From CAZACZ01 sp964483695 (GTDB lineage Bacteria > Deinococcota > Deinococci > Deinococcales > Trueperaceae): a stretch of 6,088 nt of DNA. Each line of letters opens with the position of its first letter. The stretch's first letter is position 1. The stretch covers positions 1 through 6,088 of the forward strand of contig CAZACZ010000114.1 of assembly GCA_964483695.1 (NCBI GenBank), read 5' to 3'. Below the pieces are notes generated by a model that did no database searches, had not been told where the DNA came from, and saw only the letters and a program-made list of their open reading frames with translations. The translations under genes and the position numbers were made by a program. Shown here in pieces: positions 1-6,087 of this stretch.

Positions 1-605
1 CCGGCAAGGTGGAAGCGCGCGTGCATCACGCCGCCCTCGGGGCCGGGCGATCCGGGCGGGTAGTGGTGGGCGGCGATCACGCGAGCGTCTTCGAAGGTGG
101 AGGTGTAGCGCTGCATCGCCGCTTCGGCGACGGGGCGCTCGGTCACGTACATCAGGGAAGGAACGATGGCCGCGCCGATCTCGTCCACCCGCCCCTGGGT
201 GAGTTGCCAGGTCAGCCCGTAGCGGTCCTGCACCCAGGCGTAGCGCGGGCTCCAGTCGTACGTGTCGAGCGGCATCATCGCCATACCGCCGTCCACCAAC
301 GCGTGGTAGAGCCGGTCCACCTCGTCCTTCTCCTCGACCGTCACGTAGAACGAGATCGCGGGCGTGAAGCGGAACATCGGCCCGCCGTTGATGGCCACCA
401 TGCGGTACCCGGCGAGGTCGAAGTCGACGGACTGGACGCTGCCGGCGGGGCGTTGGTGGATCTCCTGACCTGCCTCGACGTAACGAGTCACGTTGCGGAT
501 GCTGCTACCCGCGAACAGTGAGGCGTAGAAGGCGGTCGCTTCCTCCGCCTGGTCGTCGAACCACAGGTGGGGAACGATCTTCTGGCGTGCGGCGGGTTGG
601 GGCAC
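1..605 (-). CDS. VOC family protein, PhnB/3-dmu-9_3-mt-like (COG3865 type), 3' end cut by the window edge
   Basis: The reading frame starts at a GTG (605-603) and stays open for 201 codons to the window edge, so the C-terminus is missing. The start is fixed by a strong SD, AGGAGGT, 6 nt upstream; no ATG lies in frame above it. Residues 9-31 (KIVPHLWF, then EEATAFYASLF) are the typical opening of PhnB-like vicinal-oxygen-chelate proteins. Residues 114-134 (DTYDWSPRYAWVQDRYGLTW) match the conserved end of that module. A second module begins near residue 146 (AAIVPSLMYV, then EAAMQRYTSTF), so this is probably the two-module form of about 270-300 residues. Members are cytoplasmic. Despite the Pfam name, methyltransferase activity is not established for most, and the substrate cannot be told from sequence. 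It has its own candidate promoter (740-711) and looks like a separate transcription unit from the genes to its right. Confidence 0.9.
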   Translation of the reverse strand, partial: MPQPAARQKIVPHLWFDDQAEEATAFYASLFAGSSIRNVTRYVEAGQEIHQRPAGSVQSVDFDLAGYRMVAINGGPMFRFTPAISFYVTVEEKDEVDRLYHALVDGGMAMMPLDTYDWSPRYAWVQDRYGLTWQLTQGRVDEIGAAIVPSLMYVTERPVAEAAMQRYTSTFEDARVIAAHHYPPGSPGPEGGVMHARFHLA

Positions 606-611
606 GTCGCT

Positions 612-618
612 ACCTCCT
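612..618 (-). promoter_or_regulatory. Ribosome binding site of the VOC gene
   Basis: AGGAGGT on the minus strand, 6 nt before the GTG at 605. It is a near-perfect anti-SD match and decides the non-ATG start. Confidence 0.85.
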
Positions 619-710
619 ACCTCGGCGTTCTGTTCGACATCCTGCGCGGCAACCTGGGTCCGCTTCGACGTGCTCGTCTCGGGGGCCAAGCGCGTCCGGG
701 TGTGGGGGCG

Positions 711-740
711 AGTGTAGGGACGACACCGAGCGGAAGTCAA
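711..740 (-). promoter_or_regulatory. Candidate sigma70-type promoter for the VOC gene
   Basis: On the minus strand, TTGACT (740-735) is followed after 18 nt by TACACT (716-711). Both hexamers are close to the consensus TTGACA and TATAAT, and they sit in very GC-rich DNA where chance matches are uncommon. Transcription would start near position 704 and leave a leader of about 100 nt before the GTG at 605. The -35 hexamer is the last 6 bp of the outermost unit of the 13-bp repeat array. This is a prediction only. Confidence 0.5.
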
Positions 741-851
741 CCGCCGACGTCACCCACGGGCGCCACCCACGGGCGCCACCCACCGACGCCACCTGCCGGC
801 ATCAGCCATGGACGTCGCCCACCGAAGACATCCGTGCCCATCAAGGCCGCG
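735..851. repeat. Degenerate 13-bp tandem repeat (about 8-9 units)
   Basis: Read on the plus strand in steps of 13 from position 748, the units are CGTCACCCACGGG, CGCCACCCACGGG, CGCCACCCACCGA, CGCCACCTGCCGG, CATCAGCCATGGA, CGTCGCCCACCGA and two more diverged units, ending at 851. A further unit, AGTCAACCGCCGA, precedes them at 735-747. The best conserved copies are 748-786; divergence grows to the right. The period is not a multiple of three, so it does not look like coding repeat. The array fills the 3' side of the 274-residue gene, whose TGA (843-841) lies in the last unit, and ends at the VOC promoter. I see no hairpin followed by a T-tract that would make it an intrinsic terminator. Confidence 0.75.
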
Positions 852-1665
852 CCACCGCCCGCCGATGGGCGTCCATGCTCGTCGCCATGACCTGCAGGAC
901 CGCCGACCGAACCTTGGTGGGAAGCGGAACCGCCGCCTGCGGGTTCGACCAGAACACCACCGGCGGCGCCACAGTCGGCCGTGGCGCTCGCCACGGATCC
1001 GGCGCAGGTCGAACGAGGATGGCACTGAGCGCCTCGGCACGGCGCAGGTAGTCGCCGCGGCCGCCGAACCCCTGTCGCCGAAGCGTATCGGCATCGCTCG
1101 CTTCCACGCGCCGCCGGATACGCCGGAACGAAGCGTCGAGTTCCTCGGCCGACGGCGGGGGAGTGTCCACGCCGACGATCAACAGGTTGGCGTGCCCGAC
1201 GACCGTCTGGCCGAGCTTCGAGGCCAGGACACCGGCAAGTCGCCGGTCGGACAGGGTGTCCCCGGCGCCACCTCCGGGTTCGCCGTCGATGACCCCTGGG
1301 TGCCCCAGCTCGTGCACCGTCGATGCGTCGGGCTCGGCGCGTACCCTCGTGACCTCCACCATGAACTCCAGGCTGGTGGTGAACCTCACCGCGAAGTCGG
1401 GGCCGCGCGACGTGCCCGTCGCTGGTTCGTACATGGGCGTGAACGCCTTGACCAGCGTGAACTGGTAGGCGGTCTCGAGTTCGAGGTGGAGGTCGCGGAC
1501 ACTCTCCGGGTCCTTAGCGGCGCGAAGCTTCTTCCGGATCTTCGTCTCGTGATCGCGCACGAACCGGACGAACCGGCGCGAGGATGTCAGCCACGCCGCC
1601 ACCGTCGGCGCCAACGCATGGGCCCGACCCTCGAAGAGGGTGTCGAGCAGTTCGTCGATCGACAT
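841..1665 (-). CDS. Hypothetical protein with a degenerate PD-(D/E)xK-like pattern
   Basis: This 274-residue protein has no signal peptide or membrane segment, so it is probably cytoplasmic. I do not recognise the family by name. The visible pattern recalls the PD-(D/E)xK nuclease-like fold: a charged helical region (about 30-70) with E62/E64, then GPDF (88-91, D90), a strand FMVEVTRV (101-108) with E104-V-T106 where nucleases usually have E-x-K, then KLGQ (150-153) and a hydrophobic strand NLLIVG (160-165). A later segment, VVFWSNPQA (236-244), also looks like a conserved tail. With T instead of K the catalytic motif is incomplete, so the protein may be inactive or the assignment wrong. The ATG at 1665 has an SD, GGAGGG, 9 nt upstream. 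The gene lies 54 bp after the lipoprotein gene with no visible terminator between them, which suggests co-transcription. The role is unknown. Confidence 0.8.
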   Translation of the reverse strand: MSIDELLDTLFEGRAHALAPTVAAWLTSSRRFVRFVRDHETKIRKKLRAAKDPESVRDLHLELETAYQFTLVKAFTPMYEPATGTSRGPDFAVRFTTSLEFMVEVTRVRAEPDASTVHELGHPGVIDGEPGGGAGDTLSDRRLAGVLASKLGQTVVGHANLLIVGVDTPPPSAEELDASFRRIRRRVEASDADTLRRQGFGGRGDYLRRAEALSAILVRPAPDPWRAPRPTVAPPVVFWSNPQAAVPLPTKVRSAVLQVMATSMDAHRRAVARP

Positions 1666-1674
1666 CTCGTGCGT

Positions 1675-1680
1675 CCCTCC
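1675..1680 (-). promoter_or_regulatory. Ribosome binding site of the 274-residue hypothetical gene
   Basis: GGAGGG on the minus strand, 9 nt before the ATG at 1665, within the 54-bp spacer after the lipoprotein stop. It supports independent translation of the downstream gene. Confidence 0.65.
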
Positions 1681-1719
1681 GCGGCGCCGATGAAGAACCT
1701 ACGTGGCAGCGACCTCCCC

Positions 1720-4491
1720 CTACTCCACCCAGAAGTCGATGACCTCGAACTGCTGCCCCGTCACGTCGTCCTCGTAGACGTACGTGAACATGCCGTATCC
1801 GTAGCCGTGAACCGCGAACTCGGTGGGGTCGGCGATGTTGCCCACGCTGGCCGAGTAGCTGGTGGAGGTCCCTTTCGACCACGAGAACGACGCTTCGAGG
1901 CTGATGCCCACGCTGAAGCCCGCCAGTATCGTTGCGCCGACCGCCTCGACCTCGTACTCGAAGCCGATCTCGAGCGCGCCGCCGTTCGAGCTCGATTCCG
2001 ACACGTCGATGCTCACCTCGGTGGAGCCGCCTCCCTGGCCGACGTGCACGGGGCCGTTGAGCAGCGCACTGCGGCCATGGTCGGTGTTCAGGTCGGTCAA
2101 GAGCGCGTTCCGTTGAGCGAGGTTGCGGTAGGTGGTGGGATCCCCGACGGTGTGCGGGAAGATGCTCGCGTCGATCTTCAGGTCGTCGTCGGTCTGCGCG
2201 GAGTTGAAGTAGCTTCGCTCGACGAGGAGGGTGATCGGCTCGCGCGGCAAGTTCACCGTCACTTCCTGGCCGATCAGGGTGGGGTCGGAGTGCTGGACGA
2301 TCTCGTAGGTGAACTGGTCGTACGGGATGGCGCTGAACACGACCGCGTCCTCGAGCGGACCGGTGGCGTAGACGACCGACTTCTCGAGTTCGTAGCTGTA
2401 GCCGTGCGCGTAGCTTGCCGCGAGGGAGAACTTCCCCTTGGCTTCGAGTTCGCTCTGCGTCAGGGCGCCGCCGATGGCCTTCATGCCGATGCTGACGGAC
2501 GCCGAGATGGTGACCTTCTGCTCGCGCTCCACGCCGCTGCTGCTGCCTTGCCCGAACGACGTGCCGCATGCGTCCACCTTCTGGCTGATGGCGTCGAAGC
2601 AAGGCGCCGCCGCGAGGGCGGCGACGACGATCGGCTCGGTCATGGTGAAGCGGTAGGTGTTCGGCACGGCCTTGGCCACCATGCTGTCCTGATCGAGGTT
2701 GGCGGGGACGAGCATGGGCCGGAACCGGCTGCCGTTCGACGCCTCGCCGAAATCGACCCCCCACCACGTCCTTCCCTGCAGCGGATCGCCGGCGTTCGCC
2801 GGCAGCACGTAGCGGATGACGGCCTCTGCGCGCGGCATGTAGGACAGGATCTCGGCCGCGCCGTCGCCGTCCATGTCGAGCACGGCCAGGGCGGAGTTGA
2901 CCTGGGTGATGGTGGCGGCGGCGTCTTGCGTGCCGTGTCCGTACATCTGGTCGGCCGGGATGAACGCCAGTTCGGACCACGGCGCCGACCAGTCGTCGAA
3001 GACCATCGGCCCGCCCACGATCTCGTCGACGCCGTCGCCGTCCACGTCGCCGAGTTCGACATGGACGAAGCGCAAGCGCTTCACCTTGGACGCGGTACAC
3101 GAGCCGCCCATCGAGACGGTGCGCAGCTTGGCGCCGAGCACGGCCGCGTCGTTGCCCTTCAGGGCGTCGTCCAACGCGAGGTAGAGGAGGTCGTACGTGC
3201 TGCAGGTGTCGTGGAACTCGGTGATGCCGCCGAAGACCACCTCGTCGCGGTTGTCGCCGTCGATGTCGCCCACGCCCACGTCGGCCACGAGGGCGTTGTA
3301 CACGGCACCGTCCTGGCCCTGCACGAGTCCGCTTGCCAGGGTGGCGTGGTCATGGTTGGCGTCGTCGAGGATGGCGTAGCTCGCTACACCGCTTGCCTGC
3401 CCACCGGGACCGTCGAACGCCTCGTTGATCACCACCGCGACCTCGTGGCCGGCGTCATCGTCGAGGTTGCCGCTGGCTACGGCGAGGCTCGTCGCGGCGC
3501 CGGCGACGCTGGCGGCGAACGTGACCGTGGCGGCCTGGTCGATGGCGAAGCCGGCGCCCGGCCCCTGCAGGAACAGCAGCTCGGCGCTGCCGGCGTATCC
3601 GAGCGCGACCGCCAGCGTCTCGACGCCGTCGCCGTCGAAGTCACCCGCCACCAGTCCGAGGCTGCCGGCGTTCGCCTTCGTGCCGAGAGCGACGTCTTGC
3701 CGCGCGTACGCAGCGGCCGCGTCGTCCAGCACGCTGAGGGTCAGTTCGGCGTCGTCGACGCCGCCCAACGACACCATCACCAGCTCGTCCAGCCCGTCCC
3801 CGTCGACGTCGGCGGCGGCAACCTCGTAGCGGGTAGCTTCGAGCGCGGCGAGGTCGAAGATCGGGCCGCCCAGGCCGTAGACGGGGTCGACGGCGGTGTC
3901 GTCGTTCGGATCGGCGGCCTCCCAGATCACTTGGTTGCTGGTGACGCCGCTGCGGCTGGTGGCGGCCCCCCCGATGAACAGCTCGTAGCGGGCAGCCGCT
4001 TCTCCCCCGACTCCGAGCGTGACGGTGGTCCCGAGCGGAAGATAGTCGGTTGGCACCGGCAGGCCGTTGTCGGACAGGCGCGGCGTGGCGGTCGTGTCGA
4101 TGCCGAGGGTGTTCAGGCTCACGCCGACGGGATCGTTCGGGTCGACGATCGGAACGCCCGCCGCGCCCGGCCTTGCCGGGTTCGAGGGCCCTGACGTGGC
4201 GCGCCCGGCCGTGCCGATGGCAGCGACCCGGTAGGTGTAGGGCATGTCGCCGGTCACGTTCGCGTCGAGGTAGGTGGTGGTGTCGGGCGAGACGACGGTG
4301 ACCTGGGCGAACGCGCCGTCGGTGGCGCGCTGGACGGCGAACCCCGTCTCGTCGTCGCTGTTGTCGGTCCACGTAACGGTGATGCTGCCGGGGCCGGGCG
4401 TGGCGACGACGTCCGACGGGGCGAGCGGGACGGTGCCGGGGCTGCACGCCGCGAACGCCAGCAGGGCGAACGGCCACGAACCACGGCGCAT
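1720..4491 (-). CDS. Large lipoprotein: fibronectin type III domain, seven FG-GAP/VCBS-like repeats, unassigned beta-rich C-terminal domain
   Basis: From the ATG at 4491 the protein has 923 residues. Residues 1-16 (MRR, hydrophobic run, LAFAAC) form a lipoprotein signal with C16 as the lipidated cysteine, so it is probably exported and membrane-anchored. Residues 23-105 are a fibronectin type III domain (SDVVATPGPGSITVTW, TYRVAAIGTAG). Calcium-loop FG-GAP motifs recur near residues 228 (DVDGDGLDELV), 284, 342, 409 (DIDGDNRDEVVFGG), 482 (DVDGDGVDEIVGG) and 539, with a degenerate one near 597. The spacing of 56-73 residues suits a 7-bladed integrin-alpha-like propeller. C430/C465 and C631/C642 could form disulfides. 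Residues 650-923 are rich in Ser, Thr and Gly with alternating polarity; I cannot assign them. Such architectures usually act in surface adhesion or recognition, but no ligand can be inferred. The true start may be 4769, beyond an assembly gap. Confidence 0.88.
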   Translation of the reverse strand: MRRGSWPFALLAFAACSPGTVPLAPSDVVATPGPGSITVTWTDNSDDETGFAVQRATDGAFAQVTVVSPDTTTYLDANVTGDMPYTYRVAAIGTAGRATSGPSNPARPGAAGVPIVDPNDPVGVSLNTLGIDTTATPRLSDNGLPVPTDYLPLGTTVTLGVGGEAAARYELFIGGAATSRSGVTSNQVIWEAADPNDDTAVDPVYGLGGPIFDLAALEATRYEVAAADVDGDGLDELVMVSLGGVDDAELTLSVLDDAAAAYARQDVALGTKANAGSLGLVAGDFDGDGVETLAVALGYAGSAELLFLQGPGAGFAIDQAATVTFAASVAGAATSLAVASGNLDDDAGHEVAVVINEAFDGPGGQASGVASYAILDDANHDHATLASGLVQGQDGAVYNALVADVGVGDIDGDNRDEVVFGGITEFHDTCSTYDLLYLALDDALKGNDAAVLGAKLRTVSMGGSCTASKVKRLRFVHVELGDVDGDGVDEIVGGPMVFDDWSAPWSELAFIPADQMYGHGTQDAAATITQVNSALAVLDMDGDGAAEILSYMPRAEAVIRYVLPANAGDPLQGRTWWGVDFGEASNGSRFRPMLVPANLDQDSMVAKAVPNTYRFTMTEPIVVAALAAAPCFDAISQKVDACGTSFGQGSSSGVEREQKVTISASVSIGMKAIGGALTQSELEAKGKFSLAASYAHGYSYELEKSVVYATGPLEDAVVFSAIPYDQFTYEIVQHSDPTLIGQEVTVNLPREPITLLVERSYFNSAQTDDDLKIDASIFPHTVGDPTTYRNLAQRNALLTDLNTDHGRSALLNGPVHVGQGGGSTEVSIDVSESSSNGGALEIGFEYEVEAVGATILAGFSVGISLEASFSWSKGTSTSYSASVGNIADPTEFAVHGYGYGMFTYVYEDDVTGQQFEVIDFWVE
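2662..3816 (-). other. Seven FG-GAP/VCBS-like repeats, probable beta-propeller
   Basis: Residues 226-610 of the lipoprotein hold six clear D-x-D-x-D-G-type loops and one decayed loop (LVPANLDQD, near 597). The third (NLDDDAGHEVAVV) is also variant. The regular spacing and the count of seven suit one closed propeller with calcium bound in most blades. The closed-propeller reading is an inference from the count. Confidence 0.8.
4177..4425 (-). other. Fibronectin type III domain of the lipoprotein
   Basis: This covers residues 23-105 of the 923-residue lipoprotein. It has the usual proline-rich first strand, the core tryptophan (VTWTDNSDDETGFAVQR) and the tyrosine-bearing F strand (YTYRVAAI). 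It follows directly after the lipidation site, so it would act as a membrane-proximal spacer. Confidence 0.85.
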
Positions 4492-4494
4492 CCA

Positions 4495-4578
4495 GCGCTC
4501 CGTCCGGCGCTCGGTTCGACGCTCCGGCCGACGCCCGGTCCGACGCTCCGGCCGACGCCCCGTCCGACGCCCCGTCCG
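4495..4578. repeat. 12-bp tandem repeat array, 7 units (left of the gap)
   Basis: Seven consecutive 12-bp units on the plus strand: GCGCTCCGTCCG, GCGCTCGGTTCG, ACGCTCCGGCCG, ACGCCCGGTCCG, ACGCTCCGGCCG, ACGCCCCGTCCG and ACGCCCCGTCCG. On the minus strand, in the lipoprotein frame, they read as R-R-T/P-G/E tetrapeptides. The 12-bp period keeps the frame whatever the copy number, as expected for coding repeats that can expand or shrink. Confidence 0.85.
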
Positions 4579-4599
4579 CCGGGCTCGCGCTTCACGGTC
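4545..4599. repeat. 55-bp direct repeat, left copy (flanks the gap)
   Basis: These 55 bp are identical, base for base, to 4700-4754. They hold the last repeat units plus 21 bp of non-repeat sequence (CCGGGCTCGCGCTTCACGGTC is its right end). Exact identity abutting both sides of an N run points to contig-end overlap, not to a biological duplication. Confidence 0.9.
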
Positions 4600-4699
4600 N
4601 NNNNNNNNNNNNNNNNNNNNNNNNNNNNNNNNNNNNNNNNNNNNNNNNNNNNNNNNNNNNNNNNNNNNNNNNNNNNNNNNNNNNNNNNNNNNNNNNNNN
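4600..4699. other. Assembly gap of exactly 100 N
   Basis: Exactly 100 N, a common placeholder for a gap of unknown size. Both ends are the same 55-bp sequence, so the real gap may be zero or negative. Nothing can be annotated inside it. Confidence 0.97.
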
Positions 4700-4754
4700 G
4701 CTCCGGCCGACGCCCCGTCCGACGCCCCGTCCGCCGGGCTCGCGCTTCACGGTC
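4700..4754. repeat. 55-bp direct repeat, right copy (flanks the gap)
   Basis: Identical to 4545-4599. It includes two full 12-bp units (4710-4721 and 4722-4733) and most of a third. It leads directly into the ATG at 4769. Confidence 0.9.
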
Positions 4755-4775
4755 GACGGTGCTCGTCATGGCCGT

Positions 4776-4783
4776 ACCTCCCC
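4776..4783 (-). promoter_or_regulatory. Ribosome binding site for the probable true lipoprotein start
   Basis: GGGGAGGT on the minus strand, 6 nt before the ATG at 4769. The spacing equals that of the VOC gene's SD. No other gene in the region would use it, so it argues that lipoprotein translation starts at 4769 rather than 4491. The 120-bp spacer between this ATG and the ATPase stop shows no convincing -35/-10 pair or intrinsic terminator. Confidence 0.65.
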
Positions 4784-4889
4784 ATGGATGCGAGACGGAT
4801 CGCGCGTCCAGCAACGGCAGCGAGCGATCGGCCGCGTCGGAGTGTCGAGTGGGTTCACCTTACAGCATCGACTCGCGCGCTTCGCGGCG

Positions 4890-6056
4890 CTACCGGGTTT
4901 GGTTCGCTGGTGTGATCCACTCCCCGTCTCCGAGCCTCTTCACGAACTCGCCAGCAGGGAGGATCATGATCCCGTCGGCGGTGCGCCGCGCCTTGGGTTC
5001 GAGGCACACCACCACGCGCTCGCTGACCTCAGGATGGTCGGTGTGGAGTTCGCGAAGGCCCTTGAGGTGATGGTCGGTCACCCTCGTGGCGGCTTTGGCT
5101 TCGATCGCGACCTCCATGTCGTTGAGGATGAAGTCGACCTCCGTGCCGGTGCTGAGCCGCCAGTAGCTGATGGTGGCGTACGCTTCGGCGTACGCGTTGG
5201 CGGCCACGAGTTCGTGGTGAACCCAGTTCTCGAACGCCTTGCCGAACAACTCGGAGCGCTGGCGGACGGGACCACGACGGGCCAAGTGGTTCACGACGCC
5301 GACGTCGGCGAAGTAGAACTTGGGCGCCACGGCAACGCGTCGCTTCGGGCGCCTCCGGTACGCGGGAAGCCAGCGGCCAAGGAGCGTATCGACGAGGATC
5401 TCGAAGTACGACTTGATGGTGTGGCTCGAGACTCCCGTTTCCCGCGCGATGTTCGAGAAGTTCACCGGTTCCGTGTCGCTCAGGGCGGCGATGGCGAGGA
5501 AGTCGGCGAACGCGGGCACGTTGCGCACCACCGCCTCGGCCGCGATCTCTTCCTTCAGGTAGTCGGACACGTAGGCGTTCAGGACGCGGTTCGGCCGTTC
5601 GGAGAGGTACGCCCTTGGCAGGTAGCCGTGGTTCAGGAGGCGCTCTAGGTCGACGTCGTCGCCGACCTCTCGGGCGGTGAGCCCGAGAAGTTCGCGCCGA
5701 ACGGCGCGGCCCCCAAGCAGGTTCGCTCCGCCGCGCCGGACCTTGCGGGCGCTCGACCCGCAGAGCGCGAACTGGACGCCGTCGTGCTCGAGGAGCCAGT
5801 GGACCTCGTCGAGCAGCGGCGGTACCTTCTGGACCTCGTCGATGACGACCTGCCGGACGGGACGCGCGGCGATCTCCTGGCGTAGAAGCTCCGGGCTCAG
5901 CAGGTAGCGTCGGTACTCCTCCGAGCGCAACAGGTCGATCCACATCGCCTCGGGATACGCCTGCCGCAGGAGAGTGGACTTCCCCGTCTGGCGTGGTCCC
6001 CAGAGGAAGAACGTCTCCGTTCCCGGAGGCGGGAGGCTGATCGCACGTTGGAACAT
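4890..6056 (-). CDS. AAA family ATPase with C-terminal DUF4143 domain (AAA_14 + DUF4143)
   Basis: The product has 388 residues from the ATG at 6056, a usual length for the family. The N-terminus (MFQRAISLPPPGTETFFLWGPRQTGKST) is the typical family opening, so I prefer this ATG over the TTG at 6065, which would add three residues. Walker A is GPRQTGKS (20-27), Walker B VVIDEVQK (70-77) and a sensor-like CGSSARKV is at 99-106. A winged-helix-like stretch (NFSNIARETGVSSHTIKSYFEIL) spans about 199-221. The C-terminal part has a PD-(D/E)xK-like set: E276 in GKAFENWV, D308 in GTEVDFI, and E319-A-K321. All motifs look intact. The family is widespread in bacteria and archaea, often mobile or solitary, and its function is poorly known; a nucleic-acid role is plausible. 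There is no good SD; a TATTTT hexamer 7 nt upstream suggests a leaderless message. A 30-bp near-palindrome overlaps the region just upstream. Confidence 0.95.
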   Translation of the reverse strand: MFQRAISLPPPGTETFFLWGPRQTGKSTLLRQAYPEAMWIDLLRSEEYRRYLLSPELLRQEIAARPVRQVVIDEVQKVPPLLDEVHWLLEHDGVQFALCGSSARKVRRGGANLLGGRAVRRELLGLTAREVGDDVDLERLLNHGYLPRAYLSERPNRVLNAYVSDYLKEEIAAEAVVRNVPAFADFLAIAALSDTEPVNFSNIARETGVSSHTIKSYFEILVDTLLGRWLPAYRRRPKRRVAVAPKFYFADVGVVNHLARRGPVRQRSELFGKAFENWVHHELVAANAYAEAYATISYWRLSTGTEVDFILNDMEVAIEAKAATRVTDHHLKGLRELHTDHPEVSERVVVCLEPKARRTADGIMILPAGEFVKRLGDGEWITPANQTR

Positions 6057-6057
6057 C

Positions 6058-6087
6058 CACTTCAAAATATCATGAAATCTTGAAGTG
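6058..6087. promoter_or_regulatory. AT-rich imperfect palindrome at the start of the ATPase gene (candidate operator)
   Basis: The plus strand reads CACTTCAAAATATCA then TGAAATCTTGAAGTG. The half-sites pair at 13 of 15 positions around a central CATG. It is far more AT-rich than the rest of the window and ends 1 bp before the preferred ATG at 6056. Its place over the predicted -10 element suggests an operator, possibly for autoregulation by the HTH-bearing ATPase; that is inference. It could also be the edge of a mobile unit, but the window ends too soon to tell. Confidence 0.55.
6064..6069 (-). promoter_or_regulatory. Candidate -10 element for a leaderless ATPase message
   Basis: TATTTT on the minus strand fits the TANNNT pattern and lies exactly 7 nt before the ATG at 6056. 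That spacing puts the transcription start on the ATG. Any -35 box would fall at or beyond the window edge, so it cannot be checked. The hexamer lies within the palindrome. Confidence 0.4.

Larger units (their letters stand above)
4492..4769 (-). other. Probable N-terminal coding extension of the lipoprotein, broken by the assembly gap
   Basis: An ATG at 4769 with the SD GGGGAGGT 6 nt upstream opens a frame (MTSTVDREARARR...) that runs into the 12-bp repeats and then the N gap. As written, the distance to the lipoprotein ATG at 4491 is 278 bp, out of frame. If the 100 N and one of the two identical 55-bp copies are removed, it becomes 123 bp, exactly 41 codons. The frame then joins without a stop to MRRGSWPFALLAFAAC. 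The extension would carry 17 arginines, mostly as seven tetrapeptides of the form R-R-(T/P)-(G/E), ending in W41. An alternative is that these repeats are a 5' leader and translation starts at 4491, where a weak GGAG lies 6 nt upstream. That GGAG is itself part of a repeat unit. Confidence 0.55.

Noticed and set aside
9..521. Plus-strand open frame of 170 codons at the left edge
   Set aside because: It is antisense to the VOC gene, which has an SD, a family-typical sequence and an uninterrupted frame to the edge.
606..710. Intrinsic terminator between the 274-residue gene and the VOC gene
   Set aside because: Short GC-rich inverted matches occur by composition, but none is followed by a run of T on the minus strand.
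1514..3100. Minus-strand open frame of 528 codons overlapping the lipoprotein gene
   Set aside because: It is an arginine-rich out-of-frame shadow of the lipoprotein gene with no motif or suitable start.
808..4194. Plus-strand open frame of 1128 codons
   Set aside because: It is antisense to the lipoprotein and the 274-residue gene. Its sequence is dominated by Arg, Gly, Asp, Val and Ala with no domain motif, as expected for the mirror frame of high-GC genes. The minus-strand frame has clear FG-GAP, FnIII and lipobox motifs.
4444..4491. Tat-type twin-arginine signal at the start MRRGSW
   Set aside because: The RR pair is not followed by the usual x-F/L-L-K pattern, and a lipobox-like end is present. 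It is better read as a Sec lipoprotein signal.
4495..4754. CRISPR array
   Set aside because: The 12-bp units are directly abutted with no spacers, and the 55-bp pair flanks only an N run.
4788..5648. Plus-strand open frame of 286 codons
   Set aside because: It is antisense to the ATPase, whose Walker A, Walker B and DUF4143 motifs are intact on the minus strand.
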